A stretch of DNA of 64,000 bases from Turnera subulata (lineage: Eukaryota > Streptophyta > Magnoliopsida > Malpighiales > Passifloraceae): NCBI GenBank assembly GCA_028386065.3, contig JAKUCV010001768.1, positions 28,953 to 92,952 on the forward strand. The letters are read 5' to 3'. A program made the translations under genes and the position numbers. The notes under the pieces were generated by a model that was not told where the DNA came from, made no database searches, and saw only the letters and a program-made list of their open reading frames with translations. Of this stretch, positions 23,943-35,189 are shown one piece after another (position 1 is the stretch's first letter; the number at the start of each line of letters is the position of its first letter).

Positions 23943-24970
23943 TAGGGGTGAGCACGGCGTCGGTTCGGCATATGCCGTGCCGACTCATGAATCGGTATCA
24001 CTGTGCCGAAGGGTCATTTTTCCGACTGATGCCGTGCCGAGTTGGCCCTCATGCCGATCGGCATGGTGCCGATTAATACCGACGTCGACTCGGCACGATA
24101 TGAATCCAACCGATGCCGACAGGACATGCATTGCAAGCTCACCATCTTCCTTATCCTTCCTCTCGCTCGCTCGGCCGCCGTCACTACAGGAGGCAGAGCC
24201 GCCGTCGCCGCCACCAGCACAACCATCTCCTTCCTCCTCACGCGCACCAGCAGCCATCGCAACCACCCGGTCGTGCTGCTCCTCCTGCTGCTCGCTTTCA
24301 AATGCCGCCAACAGCCCGTCGCCTCCCCTCACGCCATGCTGTCGGCTGCAAAGTCTTCAACTTCAAATTGAACTCCTCATCCTTGGGTATTTGACGAATT
24401 TAAGCTTCGATTGGGTTATAGTATTTGGGGATTTTCGGCTTTGATTTGGCAATTAAGATTTTTTACACTTAAAGATTGAAAGAGGGTAGAGGGGGAATTA
24501 GGGGTAGGGCTTTAAGCTTTGTGAATGTGGAGATGAGATCGGAGAGATGACTGATGAGGGAGGAGGAGAGTGCGGCGGCGGAGGAGGAGGCTGGAGGGGG
24601 GCCGACCGGCGAAAGAGAGACAGAGAGGAGGAGGATTCGAGAGTTTAAAGAGAGAGAGTGTGAGAGAGTGAGAGAGACGACAAAAAGGGAGAGAGAGAGG
24701 GTGAAGTGATTAGTATTTTTAGGGTTTTTATTTGTGGGTGGGTTGGATTGATGGGTATTGGGTTTAAGAGGTTGGGAAATTTGGGTTGGGGTCATTATCT
24801 TTTTTGGGGTTGGGGGGGGGGGGGGGTGGGGTGTGTTGGGCCGGGCGATATCGGCCTGTGCCGAGTACCGTCGGCTCGAAACACTACCGACCGACTCAAC
24901 CAGGCGGTTCGATTGGCATGGTACAAACAAGGGGGTGGCACGGTCTGCTCGGTAAATTTGCTCACCCCTA
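23943..24970. mobile_element. hAT-like non-autonomous element, 1028 bp
   Basis: The ends are TAGGGGTGAGCA and its complement (GCTCACCCCTA), flanked by identical 8-mers TTCATGAG at 23935-23942 and 24971-24978. The 5' third contains repeated GTGCCGA/TGCCGTGCCGA words, the middle is GC-rich, and a GA-rich tract with a G homopolymer (24811-24825) follows. The open frames in it are low-complexity and I do not call genes. Classification follows from the TSD length and TIR. Confidence 0.8.
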
Positions 24971-24978
24971 TTCATGAG

Positions 24979-25280
24979 GAGCATCATGTTATTTCATACC
25001 AATAGAAAACACAGCCTTGACAACAACGTAATCTTTTTTGCACAAATAGGCAAATGCAACAATAAGCTTCAATTGCACATCAATATATGGGAGAGATCGA
25101 GAGATCTTGAAACCAAATCCTCCACCTACTGGCTTATCCAAATGCACGTGCTTAGGCTGACTATCTAGATTAACTTGTGCTCCTAAAAAACAACAATGGT
25201 GAGTTTATGAGTCGTCTACTCCGCAAGTGATGAATAGACATGTACATATATAATAATACACATATTCAACTACCCACATC
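24979..25280. other. intergenic
   Basis: AT-rich sequence; no gene or repeat was recognised. Confidence 0.4.
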
Positions 25281-25296
25281 CACAGACATCATATTT

Positions 25297-25589
25297 TTTG
25301 TCGAAAAAAAAGGCATCAGTGGTGCCATCATCGTCCCGTCGGTTCAGGCCCGGTCAATACCGGTTGCATCCTTGTATTAGACCCTCCTCATAGGAGAGAC
25401 CGCCCACCGAGGCTACACGTCATAGTGTCAGGGAGACCTCGGGCTCAACGGCCACCACCCCACAGTGTGGAAGCCCATATTCGACCACATCACACTATAA
25501 TGGGGCTTGACTGAAAGCGTCGGGACTCGAACCCGAATCCTAAAGATGGCAGGCTAAAGACTTTACCACTGGGCCACCACCCCGGTGGT
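25297..25589 (-). mobile_element. tRNA-derived SINE, 293 bp, with 16-bp target duplication
   Basis: On the minus strand the element starts near 25586 with an A box (TGGCCCAGTGG) followed about 35 bp later by a perfect B box (GGTTCGAGTCC), the internal RNA polymerase III promoter. A T-rich/A-rich tail is at the 25297 side. Identical 16-mers CACAGACATCATATTT flank it (25281-25296 and 25590-25605). The target duplication is exact, so the insertion is fairly young. Confidence 0.85.
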
Positions 25590-25605
25590 CACAGACATCA
25601 TATTT

Positions 25606-26172
25606 GATCTACTAATCCGAGCACATAATATATTCATTCAAATTACCCATCAGTTAATATTTCTTCATTTTATTAAAAGACTCGGCTCCTATGCATGCCG
25701 AATATCTAACCAATTGGGACTACGACAACTCCATCACCATCTTCTATATCCGCCAATATAACATGTCACTAGGTAGGGTCGCCACACTACATAACAACAA
25801 TAATTATTCTCCTCAACATCAAAAGACCATCTCATTATTTATGTAACATATCAATCTAATTCAAGCCACACAATCAATATCACAATAATATTCCAACAGA
25901 TAGATATCTTTTTTTGGTATGTCAACAGAAAGATATCACCAAGTGCATATAATAACATAAGCATCTTATTTACTGTAAATCAATACAACTCTTACACATG
26001 AATAACTGGACACATGTCAATTTTTTGACATTTTTTAATCCATGACCAGCACTAAATATTGATAACACCACGTTATTGGATTGCAGTTCAACAAGCGTGG
26101 ACTGCACTTTTTAGCAAACCTTTATTTATATTTTACGTGCATATCGACTTCAATAGGATCATCTTTGCATTA
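25606..26172. other. intergenic, 3' flank of CYP82 copy B
   Basis: From about 26018 to 26172 the sequence matches the 3' flank of copy C (31877-32040), so it belongs to the duplicated B/C unit. The rest is AT-rich with nothing recognised. Confidence 0.5.
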
Positions 26173-28305
26173 CTACAGTTCCTCATAGATAGTGGAACAT
26201 AACCTTGGCCTGAGGAGAACATCCAATGGCGTTGCTTTTGGCGTAGTCGATCCTGGGCTTTCAGTCATATCAACTGGAGCATCTGATGCTGTCCTTAGCT
26301 CGAATCCTTGAAGTAGCCGAGCCAATGTCAAGTGCACAACCTGAAGTCCAAATGTCACACCAGGGCACATTCTTCTCCCTGACCCGAATGGTGTATATTC
26401 AAAGTCCATACCCCCAACATCCACATTAATATGCTCTGTCAGGAATCTCTCAGGCTGGAATTCCAGAGGGTTAGACCAGATTCTAGGATCTCTATGCAAC
26501 TTCCACATGTTAACAAAAAGGCGTGTGCCTGCCGGGACATGGAATCCTGCAATTTCACAATCCTCCATCGCTTCTCTTGGTGCTCCAAGTGGTGCTGGTG
26601 GGTATAGTCTCAGCGTTTCCTTGACAATGGCTTGCAAGTAGACCAGGTTCTTTATGTCTGCTTCATCCACTAGCTGGTTCTTTCCTACACAGTCATCAAG
26701 TTCGTCCTGTGCCTTTTTAAGAACTTTGGGGTTGTTCAATAGCAAAGATAATGCCCATGTAAGAGTGATGACAGTGGTGTCACTTGCACCTAATAGCAGG
26801 TTCTGGAAAGAAAGAATTGTCAGAAATTATGTAATTGTAAGAAGTCTTAGTCAAAAAGAGAACCACAACAATTTAAAGACAATGCTCATGCTTTTAGTAT
26901 AGTAAGTAGGCTTCTCATGCGCAATTCTCTGACTTCTTAAATAAGTCCTGTCCTATGGGAATCGATGGTTGCCTAGATGACATCATAGATAGAGTAGGCC
27001 GGATCAAAATTAGAAGTCCAAAGTGAAGACCAAAAGATATGAACCTATAACTCATTAAAATGGGGGATTTAATTGTTGTAATTCTGGTTAGCCTTATTCT
27101 TCTGGTCTTAAGGATTAAAGAAGATCAGTGACTAATTGTGTGCATGTGCAAGTATGGATTTGCGTCTGCTATGTATAATCAGAGATAAAGACCACTATTT
27201 GCATCCGTGTTCCACAATTTAAAGCCTAAAGGTTCTCTGTTGCCAAAAACCAAGAAACTGACTTCTGCAATCAAGGTTAGGGAGATCAAACAAGCCGGGG
27301 ATCAAACAATTCCATTTTAAGAAAACAATCAGTACTTACCAAGCAAGTGGCCTTAATTGTAGTATCAGTGTCACCCACAGACGAAATCTGGCCACCATCC
27401 ATCATGGATAACATAACATGGATGAAATCTTGCTCCTCCTGGGTGATGCTTCCTTTGAGCCTCTTTTGTCTATGCTCATTCACCCAGCTTCCGAGCACAC
27501 CGTCAATCTCCCTTGCCGTCCTCTTCATCTTGCCAACAGTTCCCTTCACCGAATCCAACCATCCAAGGAAAGGAACAGCATCCGAAACCAGGAATAATCC
27601 CATAAGATGAAAGAAATCAGAAAAAGCTTTCTGGCACCTCCTTGACTCCTCATTGTTGCCTTCTATACTGTCACCAGAATTATATCGCTTCCCAGCAATC
27701 ATTCTAACTATTATGTTCATCGTCAGGTCTCCTATGGGCTCTTTCATTTCTACCACAAAAGACCCACCATTCTTTTCTGCTTTTCTGTGCAACTGTTTCA
27801 CAAAGAGACTAACTTCTGTGTCCCTGACATGCTTCATCAACTCTAGCCTGCGGTGGGACAAAAGCTCAACCATGGCTAGCTTTCTGATTTCACGCCAGTA
27901 TTTCCCATAAGGAGCAAACCCAAAAATGACATGATTATACCCCATGATCTTTACCGCCAAGCATGTTGGCCGTGAAAGAAACAATCTGTCATTGGTACTA
28001 AAACATTCTTTCACTGCTTCCCAATCGCTAACCACAAGTGCACGGTGTATACCAAGGCGTAGAGATAAGATTGGGCCGTACTTGTCAGCCATGTCCCCGA
28101 GTGTTCTATGCACAAGCCTGTTTCCACCAGCAAGTACATGAAGGTGACCAATAACAGGCCATGACCCTGCTGGCTCAGGTAAGGTCTTTCTATGTTTCTT
28201 GTTCCTACTAGCATATTTTGTGGCTAGGATCAAGAAGATTGTTGTGCCAATTAGAAAAAGGAAAGCAGATAAGTAGATCTCTTGCAGGTGAAGAAGGAAC
28301 TTCAT
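26173..28305 (-). CDS. CYP82-family cytochrome P450, copy B
   Basis: Two exons, 28305-27340 and 26802-26173, are joined in phase 0 (GTAAGT donor, TTTCCAG acceptor) and encode about 531 residues. The anchor (EIYLSAFLFLIGTTIFLILA), hinge PEPAGSWPVIGHLHVLAGG, KETLR, QPERF and FGSGRRMCPG (Cys about 468) are all present. The frame is intact, so the gene could be functional. It differs from A, C and D in the I-helix, where the second Gly of GGSDT is Ala (GASDTT), and in substrate-recognition-type positions such as KKPIGDLT versus KESIGDLA. It ends in YEEL, two residues longer than the others. The intron resembles that of C rather than A or D. Substrate unknown. Confidence 0.9.
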
Positions 28306-28600
28306 CTTGGTCTGTGTCCGGAGCAAAGATATTTTCTGCGGATTTCACCTTTGTAGACTTATGTAGTACATAGTTCCTTTTTTTCATATGTAGTACATAG
28401 ATTCTACGATCTCTATGCAACTTCCACATATTCTTTCCCTTTTTTATTTTATTCTAGAGGGTTAAACCATTGTTTATCTTCATTCTTAACAACTCCAAAC
28501 CTTATTTTCTCGCGTGTACCAGTACAATAACTTTTTGTGGAATGTAGCGTATATAAAGTTTATGTTGTTTAAATTTTTGGAAAGGAGACTAAAACTCGCT
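28306..28600 (-). promoter_or_regulatory. promoter/5'UTR of CYP82 copy B with P450-derived filler
   Basis: The block TGACTTATGTAGTACATAG shared with C and D is at about 28356-28374, and TATGTAGTACATAG is repeated at 28387-28400. Between that and the shared distal part (CTTATTTTCTCGC near 28501) lie two short pieces of CYP82 exon 2 (28400-28430 and 28451-28470). Confidence 0.55.
28400..28470 (-). pseudogene. rearranged fragments of CYP82 exon 2 in the copy B promoter
   Basis: Minus-strand 28430-28400 reads MWKLHRDRRI, matching the exon 2 stretch MWKLHRDPRIW. Positions 28451-28470 match the exon sequence that encodes the next residues (NPLE, TCTAGAGGGTTA on the plus strand). In the exons the two pieces are contiguous; here they are in swapped order and separated by a T-rich spacer. 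Confidence 0.7.
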
Positions 28601-29513
28601 ACTAACAGAAGCTGAAGGAATTGAGAAAGACACACTTAATCAGACGAGAAGAGAATTACTACTGCAACCCACCATCTTCCCTCGAGATTTGATGTAATGT
28701 ATCTATTGGTTTGTAAAAGGCGTATGCTAGCCCATGAATATGGGTTTCAGTCTCATTGGGCCTTAGTTTCTTCTGAAATGATCGGGCTACTCCCGATCCA
28801 TGTTCATCCTCGTTACAAAATTAAGTTGACGACACAAGCCAAATTTTTTCTACATTTCTTATATCCGTAACTTGCATTGTTGCATTGCAATGCAATGAAT
28901 ACGATACGGCGAAATTGGATTTGCCTTAGCAACAAGTTTTGCATTGTCTGGGTTATAAAAGAAAAAAGGTTTTGCATTGTCTGGTCAAGAGCCTCGCAAC
29001 AAGAGACAAGCCTGAAATATACTTATCGGTTTACCTCCTTCTACATGTACATTTCTTTTTAGTGATCAAGATTGTACATACATGTACATTTTTGTTGGTG
29101 AAGAAATGAATACGAAAAGATTACATCAAGAAATCCCATAGTACTCGAGCACTTGAGGCAACGCCTAACAACAGAGCCATACAAAAATCTGGGGGCTCAT
29201 CTAATTATAAGCTCAACGTGAAGGTGCAAGGCATGTTTAGCTAAGCTTAGCCTCCCTAATTAAATACATGGTGCACGACCACCGTCCATGGCCTTTGAAA
29301 AAATTCCTAATGCACTCCAATAGTGTGGTAAGCAATCAAGTGGAGAGCTGGCGGCTGAAGAAAGGCGTTTTGCGATCTCCATGTTATCTATTTCAATGTG
29401 TAGCTAACTTACTCCAAGACTCCAAGCTGTGCAAGACGCATCATATATATACTCCCTAAAGTTCTACAAGAAAATGGTTGTATGGGCCCATGGATGAACC
29501 CTCGAACTCATTT
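28601..29513. other. intergenic
   Basis: No gene is supported. A short word TTTTGCATTGTCTGG is repeated at 28937 and 28970. Otherwise nothing was recognised. Confidence 0.4.
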
Positions 29514-29600
29514 ACCATCTGGTGAGCGGAGAACTCCACCTGCTATTGCGCGTCGGGAATTAGGGCAAACAGACCATCTGTATTAGCTTTGATCCACCCT
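29514..29600 (-). pseudogene. RNase H-like domain remnant of a retroelement
   Basis: On the minus strand, WIKANTDGLFAL is followed after a frame change by AIAGGVLRSPDGK. These match the opening strands of the RNase H-like domain common in plant non-LTR elements (consensus of the type KxNxDG...GGVLRDxxG). The piece is too short and broken to assign further. Confidence 0.4.
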
Positions 29601-31617
29601 GTTTCAGGTGAAAGCCAACCAACTTACCAGGAATCAGATTATATATGTATATTGATAGAAACCCTACTTTTCTCTTTTCTTCTCATTCTCAAATTTTATC
29701 TTATCTCTCTCACACATTTTTTCGCTTCCCCATGCTCATGCCGACAAGGACCAGCCACCGTTGTAGACCAAAACCATGCCATTGTTCCTCCCTCTCCTTC
29801 CCTCTACTTGCCTTCTTTTGCCTCCCTCAAAACTCACGACGATAGATCCATCATAATCGCCTTCCCTTTTGCCCACCATCTTCTTTAAATCTCCCTCCCT
29901 AACCTCTGTCATCATCAACCACAGTGTACCTTCTGTCCAGCAAGAGAATTACTTTTCATTATTTTTCTCCTCTTCTTCTGTATTCATCTCTTGAATCAAA
30001 TTTAGATCTTTGGCTAGTTGTTTTTAAATTTTGAATTTGCAGATTTTCTTTGCATCATAATGGGATTTGCAACTCACGGGACTTACCACTTCAATTCCAT
30101 CAAGGAAAAATATTTAAAAATTAATAAAAAACTTATTCCTTTAACCTCGTGGATATAAGAAAAATAAAAACTAAAAATTTAAAAAAATAGCCAAGTGCAG
30201 GCCACAATTGTCACCTGAAAGCTACCGCTGACTAGGGACGGATCCAGGAAACCACTGACCTCTTGAGAATTGTAGGGGGCTTAACCACTAAACTAGCTAT
30301 CATGATATGATATTTTTCCCTATATACCTATAAGTAATGAAATCCTAGGGGGCCTGGGCCCTGCTTGCCTCCTGGATTAGCCTCTGCCAGTGACTGAAGG
30401 TAAAATGTACTATTATATCCCGTTTTTTTAAAATTGAAGGACATCAATGATGATTTTGAAAGAAGATGGACAATAAAGATGAATTTGACAAAGTTTAGGG
30501 ACAAAAGAAGCCTTTTAACCTTACTTTTTTTGTTATACAAGATCTTTATAATATAAATCAAGATAAAAGTAGTGCTTTACGATGTACAAATCTGGTTAGA
30601 TTTTGTTAGATTATCTATGGTCCTCTATCAAAATCAACCAATGAATTTTTTTAAAATATGGACAAAACAATGATGTTTTTGTTGGCCATGTTGTCAATAG
30701 AATCGTACGGTAGAAGTGATGATTGATCCACATGTGATATACGTGAAGCAATTCAGGAAAGGCCCGTCTTTTTCTTCAGCGAACAGATATTTTGGCCAAG
30801 TTGTATTGTGCAGATATTTTGGCTAATCTATTTTTTTGTTTTTGAAAGCAACCATTATTACATTATTACAAAACCATTGGTGAATTTTGGATTAGGATAT
30901 ACTTCCATACAATAACCACCTCACGCAAGAGATATACCTTTGACTGATTTTCTGTGTTAATATATATAGTCTTTTTCAAAACATAAAAAAAAGAAAAGCC
31001 ATCCCCGACCACACTCGGGTCCTTATTCCTATTAGTGGGCCTACCTGGTGTGACCCTTTAAAGTATTTTTTTGATTCATTATGGTTTAAAGTTGATCTTT
31101 ACAAAAAACTATCACCGTTTTGACGTTTATTCACACATGCTAATCTCACAATTACATAACTTAGCATTGCCAGCTAGCTTTGGTTTAATTAATCGGATAC
31201 AATCCTCCCATTACATTGAGAGTTCAAATCTTATCTAATATCTTTTAGTGAATAATTTATAAATACTACTATGTAGAGATCATAATTTATTTTGGATTTG
31301 GACGAGGGAGCCTCTCTCAATCTAAATTTTATATATTTATTTATTCTCGCATGTTATTCAATAGTATAGATATAATTAGAAGCTAAATAATCTATGTTAT
31401 ATACGGCTGAATGTCTCATGTTCAATACACAGTCTTTCCTTATAAAAAAAAAGTGATTATAATTAAACCGCCAAATATAGCCCCAAATCGAGTGTAAAAG
31501 AGATTAAAGAGAATTATAGCTCAGTACTTGGTTATTATTCAATTATTACTTTTATTTGGTTTAGAGTTTGATTCTGACCAATAATTTTTTTATAGGTGAT
31601 ATTAGGTTTAGTGGCAG
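29601..31617. other. intergenic between CYP82 copies B and C
   Basis: AT-rich sequence. A probable small hAT-type MITE lies at about 30230-30396: GGACGGATCCAGGA on the left and TCCTGGATTAGCCTCTGCC on the right form imperfect inverted ends with TGACTA/TGACTG flanks. No gene is supported. Confidence 0.4.
30230..30396. mobile_element. possible small hAT-type MITE
   Basis: About 165 bp bounded by imperfect inverted ends (GGACGGATCCAGGA / TCCTGGATTAGCCTC) and similar short flanks. The edges are uncertain by a few bases. Confidence 0.35.
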
Positions 31618-31850
31618 GAGAAGCAAATACTTTTGGATATTGCATGTGTTTTTAAAGGGTGGTCAGAACATCACATTGAAGCAATTCTAGCAGATGCTGA
31701 GTATGCAATAATAGAACATCTTAAGGATAAATTAAATGTCTTAATACCGTTTGTCGCGGGGAGGAAAGAGTAGAAATGCATGACTTAATACAACAAATGT
31801 GCAAGAAGAATAATCTAATTAAGGCCCAACCGAGAATCCATCCCCATAAA
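31618..31850 (+). pseudogene. NLR (NB-ARC) resistance-gene fragment
   Basis: The plus strand reads QILLDIACVFKGWSEHH, then IEAILADAEYAIIEHLKDK, the ARC2 region of plant NLR proteins, and after a frameshift near 31766 EERVEMHDLIQQMCKKNN, the MHD motif region. The LDIACxFKGW wording is typical of TIR-type NLRs. A stop interrupts the first frame and neither P-loop nor LRR coding was found nearby. The orientation is opposite to the P450s. It is a relic, about 75 codons. Confidence 0.75.
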
Positions 31851-32045
31851 TAAATTGGTGAACCTACAAAAAGCTTAATTTTTTTTGACATTTTTTAATC
31901 CGTGAACAGCACTAAGTAGTAAATAATGATACAACCACGTTATTGGATTGAAGTTCAACAAGCCTGGACTGCACTTTCTAGCAAACCTTTATTTATATTT
32001 TACGTGCATATCGGCTACAGTAGGATCATCTTTGCATTACTGCAC

Positions 32046-34115
32046 TTACTCGTAGATAGTGGAACGTAACCTTGGCCGGAGGAGAACATCCAGCGGTGTT
32101 GCTTTCGGCATAGTCAATCCTGGGCTTTCAGTCATATCCACTGGAGCATCTGATACTGTCCTTAACTCGAATCCTTGCAGTAGCCTAGCCAATGTCAAGT
32201 GCACAACCTGATGAGCAAATGTCACACCAGGGCACATTCTTCTCCCTGACCCGAATGGTATATATTCGAAGTCCGTACCCCTAACATCCACATTAATATG
32301 CTCTGTCAGGAATCTCTCAGGCTGGAATTCAAGAGGGTTAGACCAGATTCTAGGATCTCTGTGCAACTTCCACATGTTAACAAAAAGGCGTGTGCCTGCC
32401 GGGACATGGAAGCCTGAAATTTCACAATCCTTCATTGCTTCTCTTGGTGCTCCAAGTGGTGCTGGTGGGTATAGTCTCAGCGTTTCCTTGACAATGGCTT
32501 GCAAGTAGACCAGGTTCTTTATGTCTGATTCATCCACTAGCTGGTTCTTCCCTACACAGTCGTCAAGTTCATCCTGTGCTTTCTTAAGAACTTGGGGGTT
32601 GTTCAATAGCAAAGATAATGCCCATGTAGTAGTGATGACAGTGGTGTCACTTCCACCTAATAGCAGGTTCTGGAATGGAATTATCAGAAATCATGTAATT
32701 GTAAGATGTCTTAGTCAAAAAGATAGCCACCACATTCTAAAGACAATGCTCATGCTTTTAGTACTGTAAGTAGGCTTCTCATGCTCAGAATCTCTGACTT
32801 CTTTGGGAATCAATGGTTGCTTTAGATGACATCATAGATAGACCGAAAGATATGAACCTATAACTAATTAAAATGGGGGATTTAATTGTTGTAATTCTGG
32901 TTAGCCTTATTCTTCTAGTCTTAGGATAGAATTGTGTGCATGTGCAAGTACGAATTTGCGTCTGCTATGTATAATCAAAGATAAAGACCACCATTTGCAT
33001 CTCTGTTGCATTAGATAACTTGTTGCACAATTTAAAGCCTAAAGGTTCTCGGATGCCAAAAACCAAGAACCTAACTTCTGCAATCAAGGTTAGGGGAATC
33101 AAACAAGCCGGGGATCAAAGAATTTCATTTTAAGAAAACAATTAGTACTTACCAAGCAAGTGGCCTTAATTGTAGTATCAGTGTCACCCACAGACGAAAT
33201 CTGGTCGCCATCCATTATGGATAACATAACATGGATGAAGTCTTGCTCCTCCTCCTCGATGCTTCCTTTGAGCCTCTTTTGTCTATGCTCATTCACCCAG
33301 CTTCCGAGCACACTATCAATCTCCATTGCTGTCCTCTTCATCTTCCCAACAGTTCCCATCACCGAATCCAACCATCCAAGGAAAGGAACAGCATCCGAAA
33401 CCAGGAATAATCCCACTAGATAAAAGAAATCAGAAAAAGCTTTCTGGCATCTCCTTGACTCCTCTTTATTGCCTTCTACACTATCACCAAAATATCGCTT
33501 CCCAGCAATCATTCTAACTATTATGTTCATCGCCAAGTCCCCTATGCTCTCCTTCATCTCCACCACAACAGACCCTCCGTTCTTTACCGCTTTCTTGTAC
33601 AGCTCTTTCCCCAAACTAGTGACCTCTGAATCCCTGACATGCTTCATCAACTCTAGTCTTCGGTTGGATAGAAGTTCAACCATGGCTAGCTTTCTGATTT
33701 CACGCCAGTATTTCCCATAAGGAGCAAACCCAAAAATGACATGATTATACCCCATGATCTTTACCGCCAAGGATGTGGGCCGTGAAAGAAACAACCTGTC
33801 GTTGGTACTAAAACATTCTTCCACCGCTTCCCAATCGCTAACCACAAGTGCACGGTGTATTCCAAGGCGTAGAGAAAAGATTGGGCCGTACTTGTCAGCA
33901 ATGCCCCCGAGTGTTCTATGCACGAGCATGTTTCCACCAGCAAGTACATGAAGGTGACCAATAACAGGCCATGAACCTGCAGGCTCAGGTGAGGTCTTTC
34001 TATTTTTCTTGTCCCCTCTACCATATTTTGTGGCTACGATTAAGAAGATTACTGTGCCAATTAGGAAAAGGAAAGCAGATAAGTAGATCTCTTGCAGGTG
34101 AAGAAGGAACTTCAT
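32046..34115 (-). CDS. CYP82-family cytochrome P450, copy C
   Basis: Two exons, 34115-33153 and 32669-32046, are joined in phase 0 and encode about 528 residues. The anchor (EIYLSAFLFLIGTVIFLIVA), hinge PEPAGSWPVIGHLHVLAGG, I-helix GGSDTT, KETLR, QPERF and FGSGRRMCPG (Cys about 467) are intact. The start is an ATG at 34115 aligned with the other copies. The heme-loop follow-on reads VTFAHQVVHL where A, B and D have VTFGLQVVHL. Exon 2, the intron and the 5' half of exon 1 resemble copy B, but 33313-33677 is nearly identical to copy A, which suggests gene conversion. The frame is open throughout; function is unknown beyond CYP82-type oxidation. Confidence 0.9.
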
Positions 34116-35189
34116 CAGTCTGTGTCCAAAGCTAAGATATTTTCTGTGGGTTTCACCTTATCTGACTTATGTAGTACATAGTTCCTTTTTTTTTTTTTTC
34201 TTTTCTTTCGTCGCAATTTATAATTTTTCATCGTCAAAGCAATGTTTATCTTCATTGTTAACTACTCCAAACCTTATTTTCTCGCCGTGTAGCCAGTACA
34301 ATAACTTTTTGTGGAGTGTAGCATATATCACGTTTATGTTGTTCAAATTTTTGGATCTACATATAGCATCTGTAATCTGTTGTTTAAATTTTCTCTTTTT
34401 TTCCTACAGTTGGCTAGAAAATAAAACTTCTTTTAAAAATTTTTAGAAAAAAAAAGAAAGAAAATTTTTATGTATAAAAAAATAAATAATTAACTACCGC
34501 GTGGATAGGTATTTAGAAATAGCTTCCATATGTGAGACTCCAAGTATAAAGTTTCTCCCGCAAAATCCAAAGGTACATTTGGTTAACCGATGAAATTTTA
34601 ATTTATTAATATCTGTGTTTTCTAGATTTATTTTTCATCTTTTTCTCCGCATTTGAGGGAAAATGGAAAACGGCAGAAGGGAGGAATTACATTGTCATGC
34701 TCATGGGAGGTGGGCAAGAGCATCGTTGCGGCATTATCATAAGGTGGAGGGAGACGAGGTAGTGGAACTGAAGGAGACCAAACGTCCACTCGGTGATAAT
34801 CTTGACACACGACCTCACTTATTCATGTGCTCCGTTGAATCAAGTTGACAAATACGAAATCCCAAGCGGAAGGAGTTCAATAAAACCTTTTTTTTTTTCT
34901 TGGTCGTCGAGTTAAATCAAACTTAAACATTATTTAAGGAGTTATATAATGTTACTGTAATATTCATTAATTTCGACTTTTACAACACAAAACTGTAGTC
35001 TACCAACTTCGGAGCTAATTAGGACTACTTGATAAAGTCTTAACATGCCTTAAAACATTTGATAAACACGCTAACTCTTCATTTTACCAAAACTTATCTT
35101 AACAATTACTTTAAATTAAATCAAACATTACAATAAAAACACACCAGACATGCATTAAAGATACACATGCAGGTTGTAAACTTTAACTC
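34116..35189. other. promoter of CYP82 copy C and intergenic
   Basis: The first about 270 bp are the shared CYP82 promoter block, including TGACTTATGTAGTACATAG near 34153-34171 and CTTATTTTCTCGCC near 34272. Beyond it an open frame at 34663-34848 (MENGRREELHCHAHGRW) has no recognisable family. The remainder is AT-rich. Confidence 0.5.

Noticed and set aside
23938..24444. 168-codon frame in the hAT-like element
   Set aside because: Ser/Pro/Arg-rich low-complexity peptide, open on both strands because of GC content; no transposase motif.
25510..25589. tRNA gene
   Set aside because: Perfect B box and A box are present, but no cloverleaf with acceptor stem closes, and the 293-bp unit with a target duplication is a SINE.
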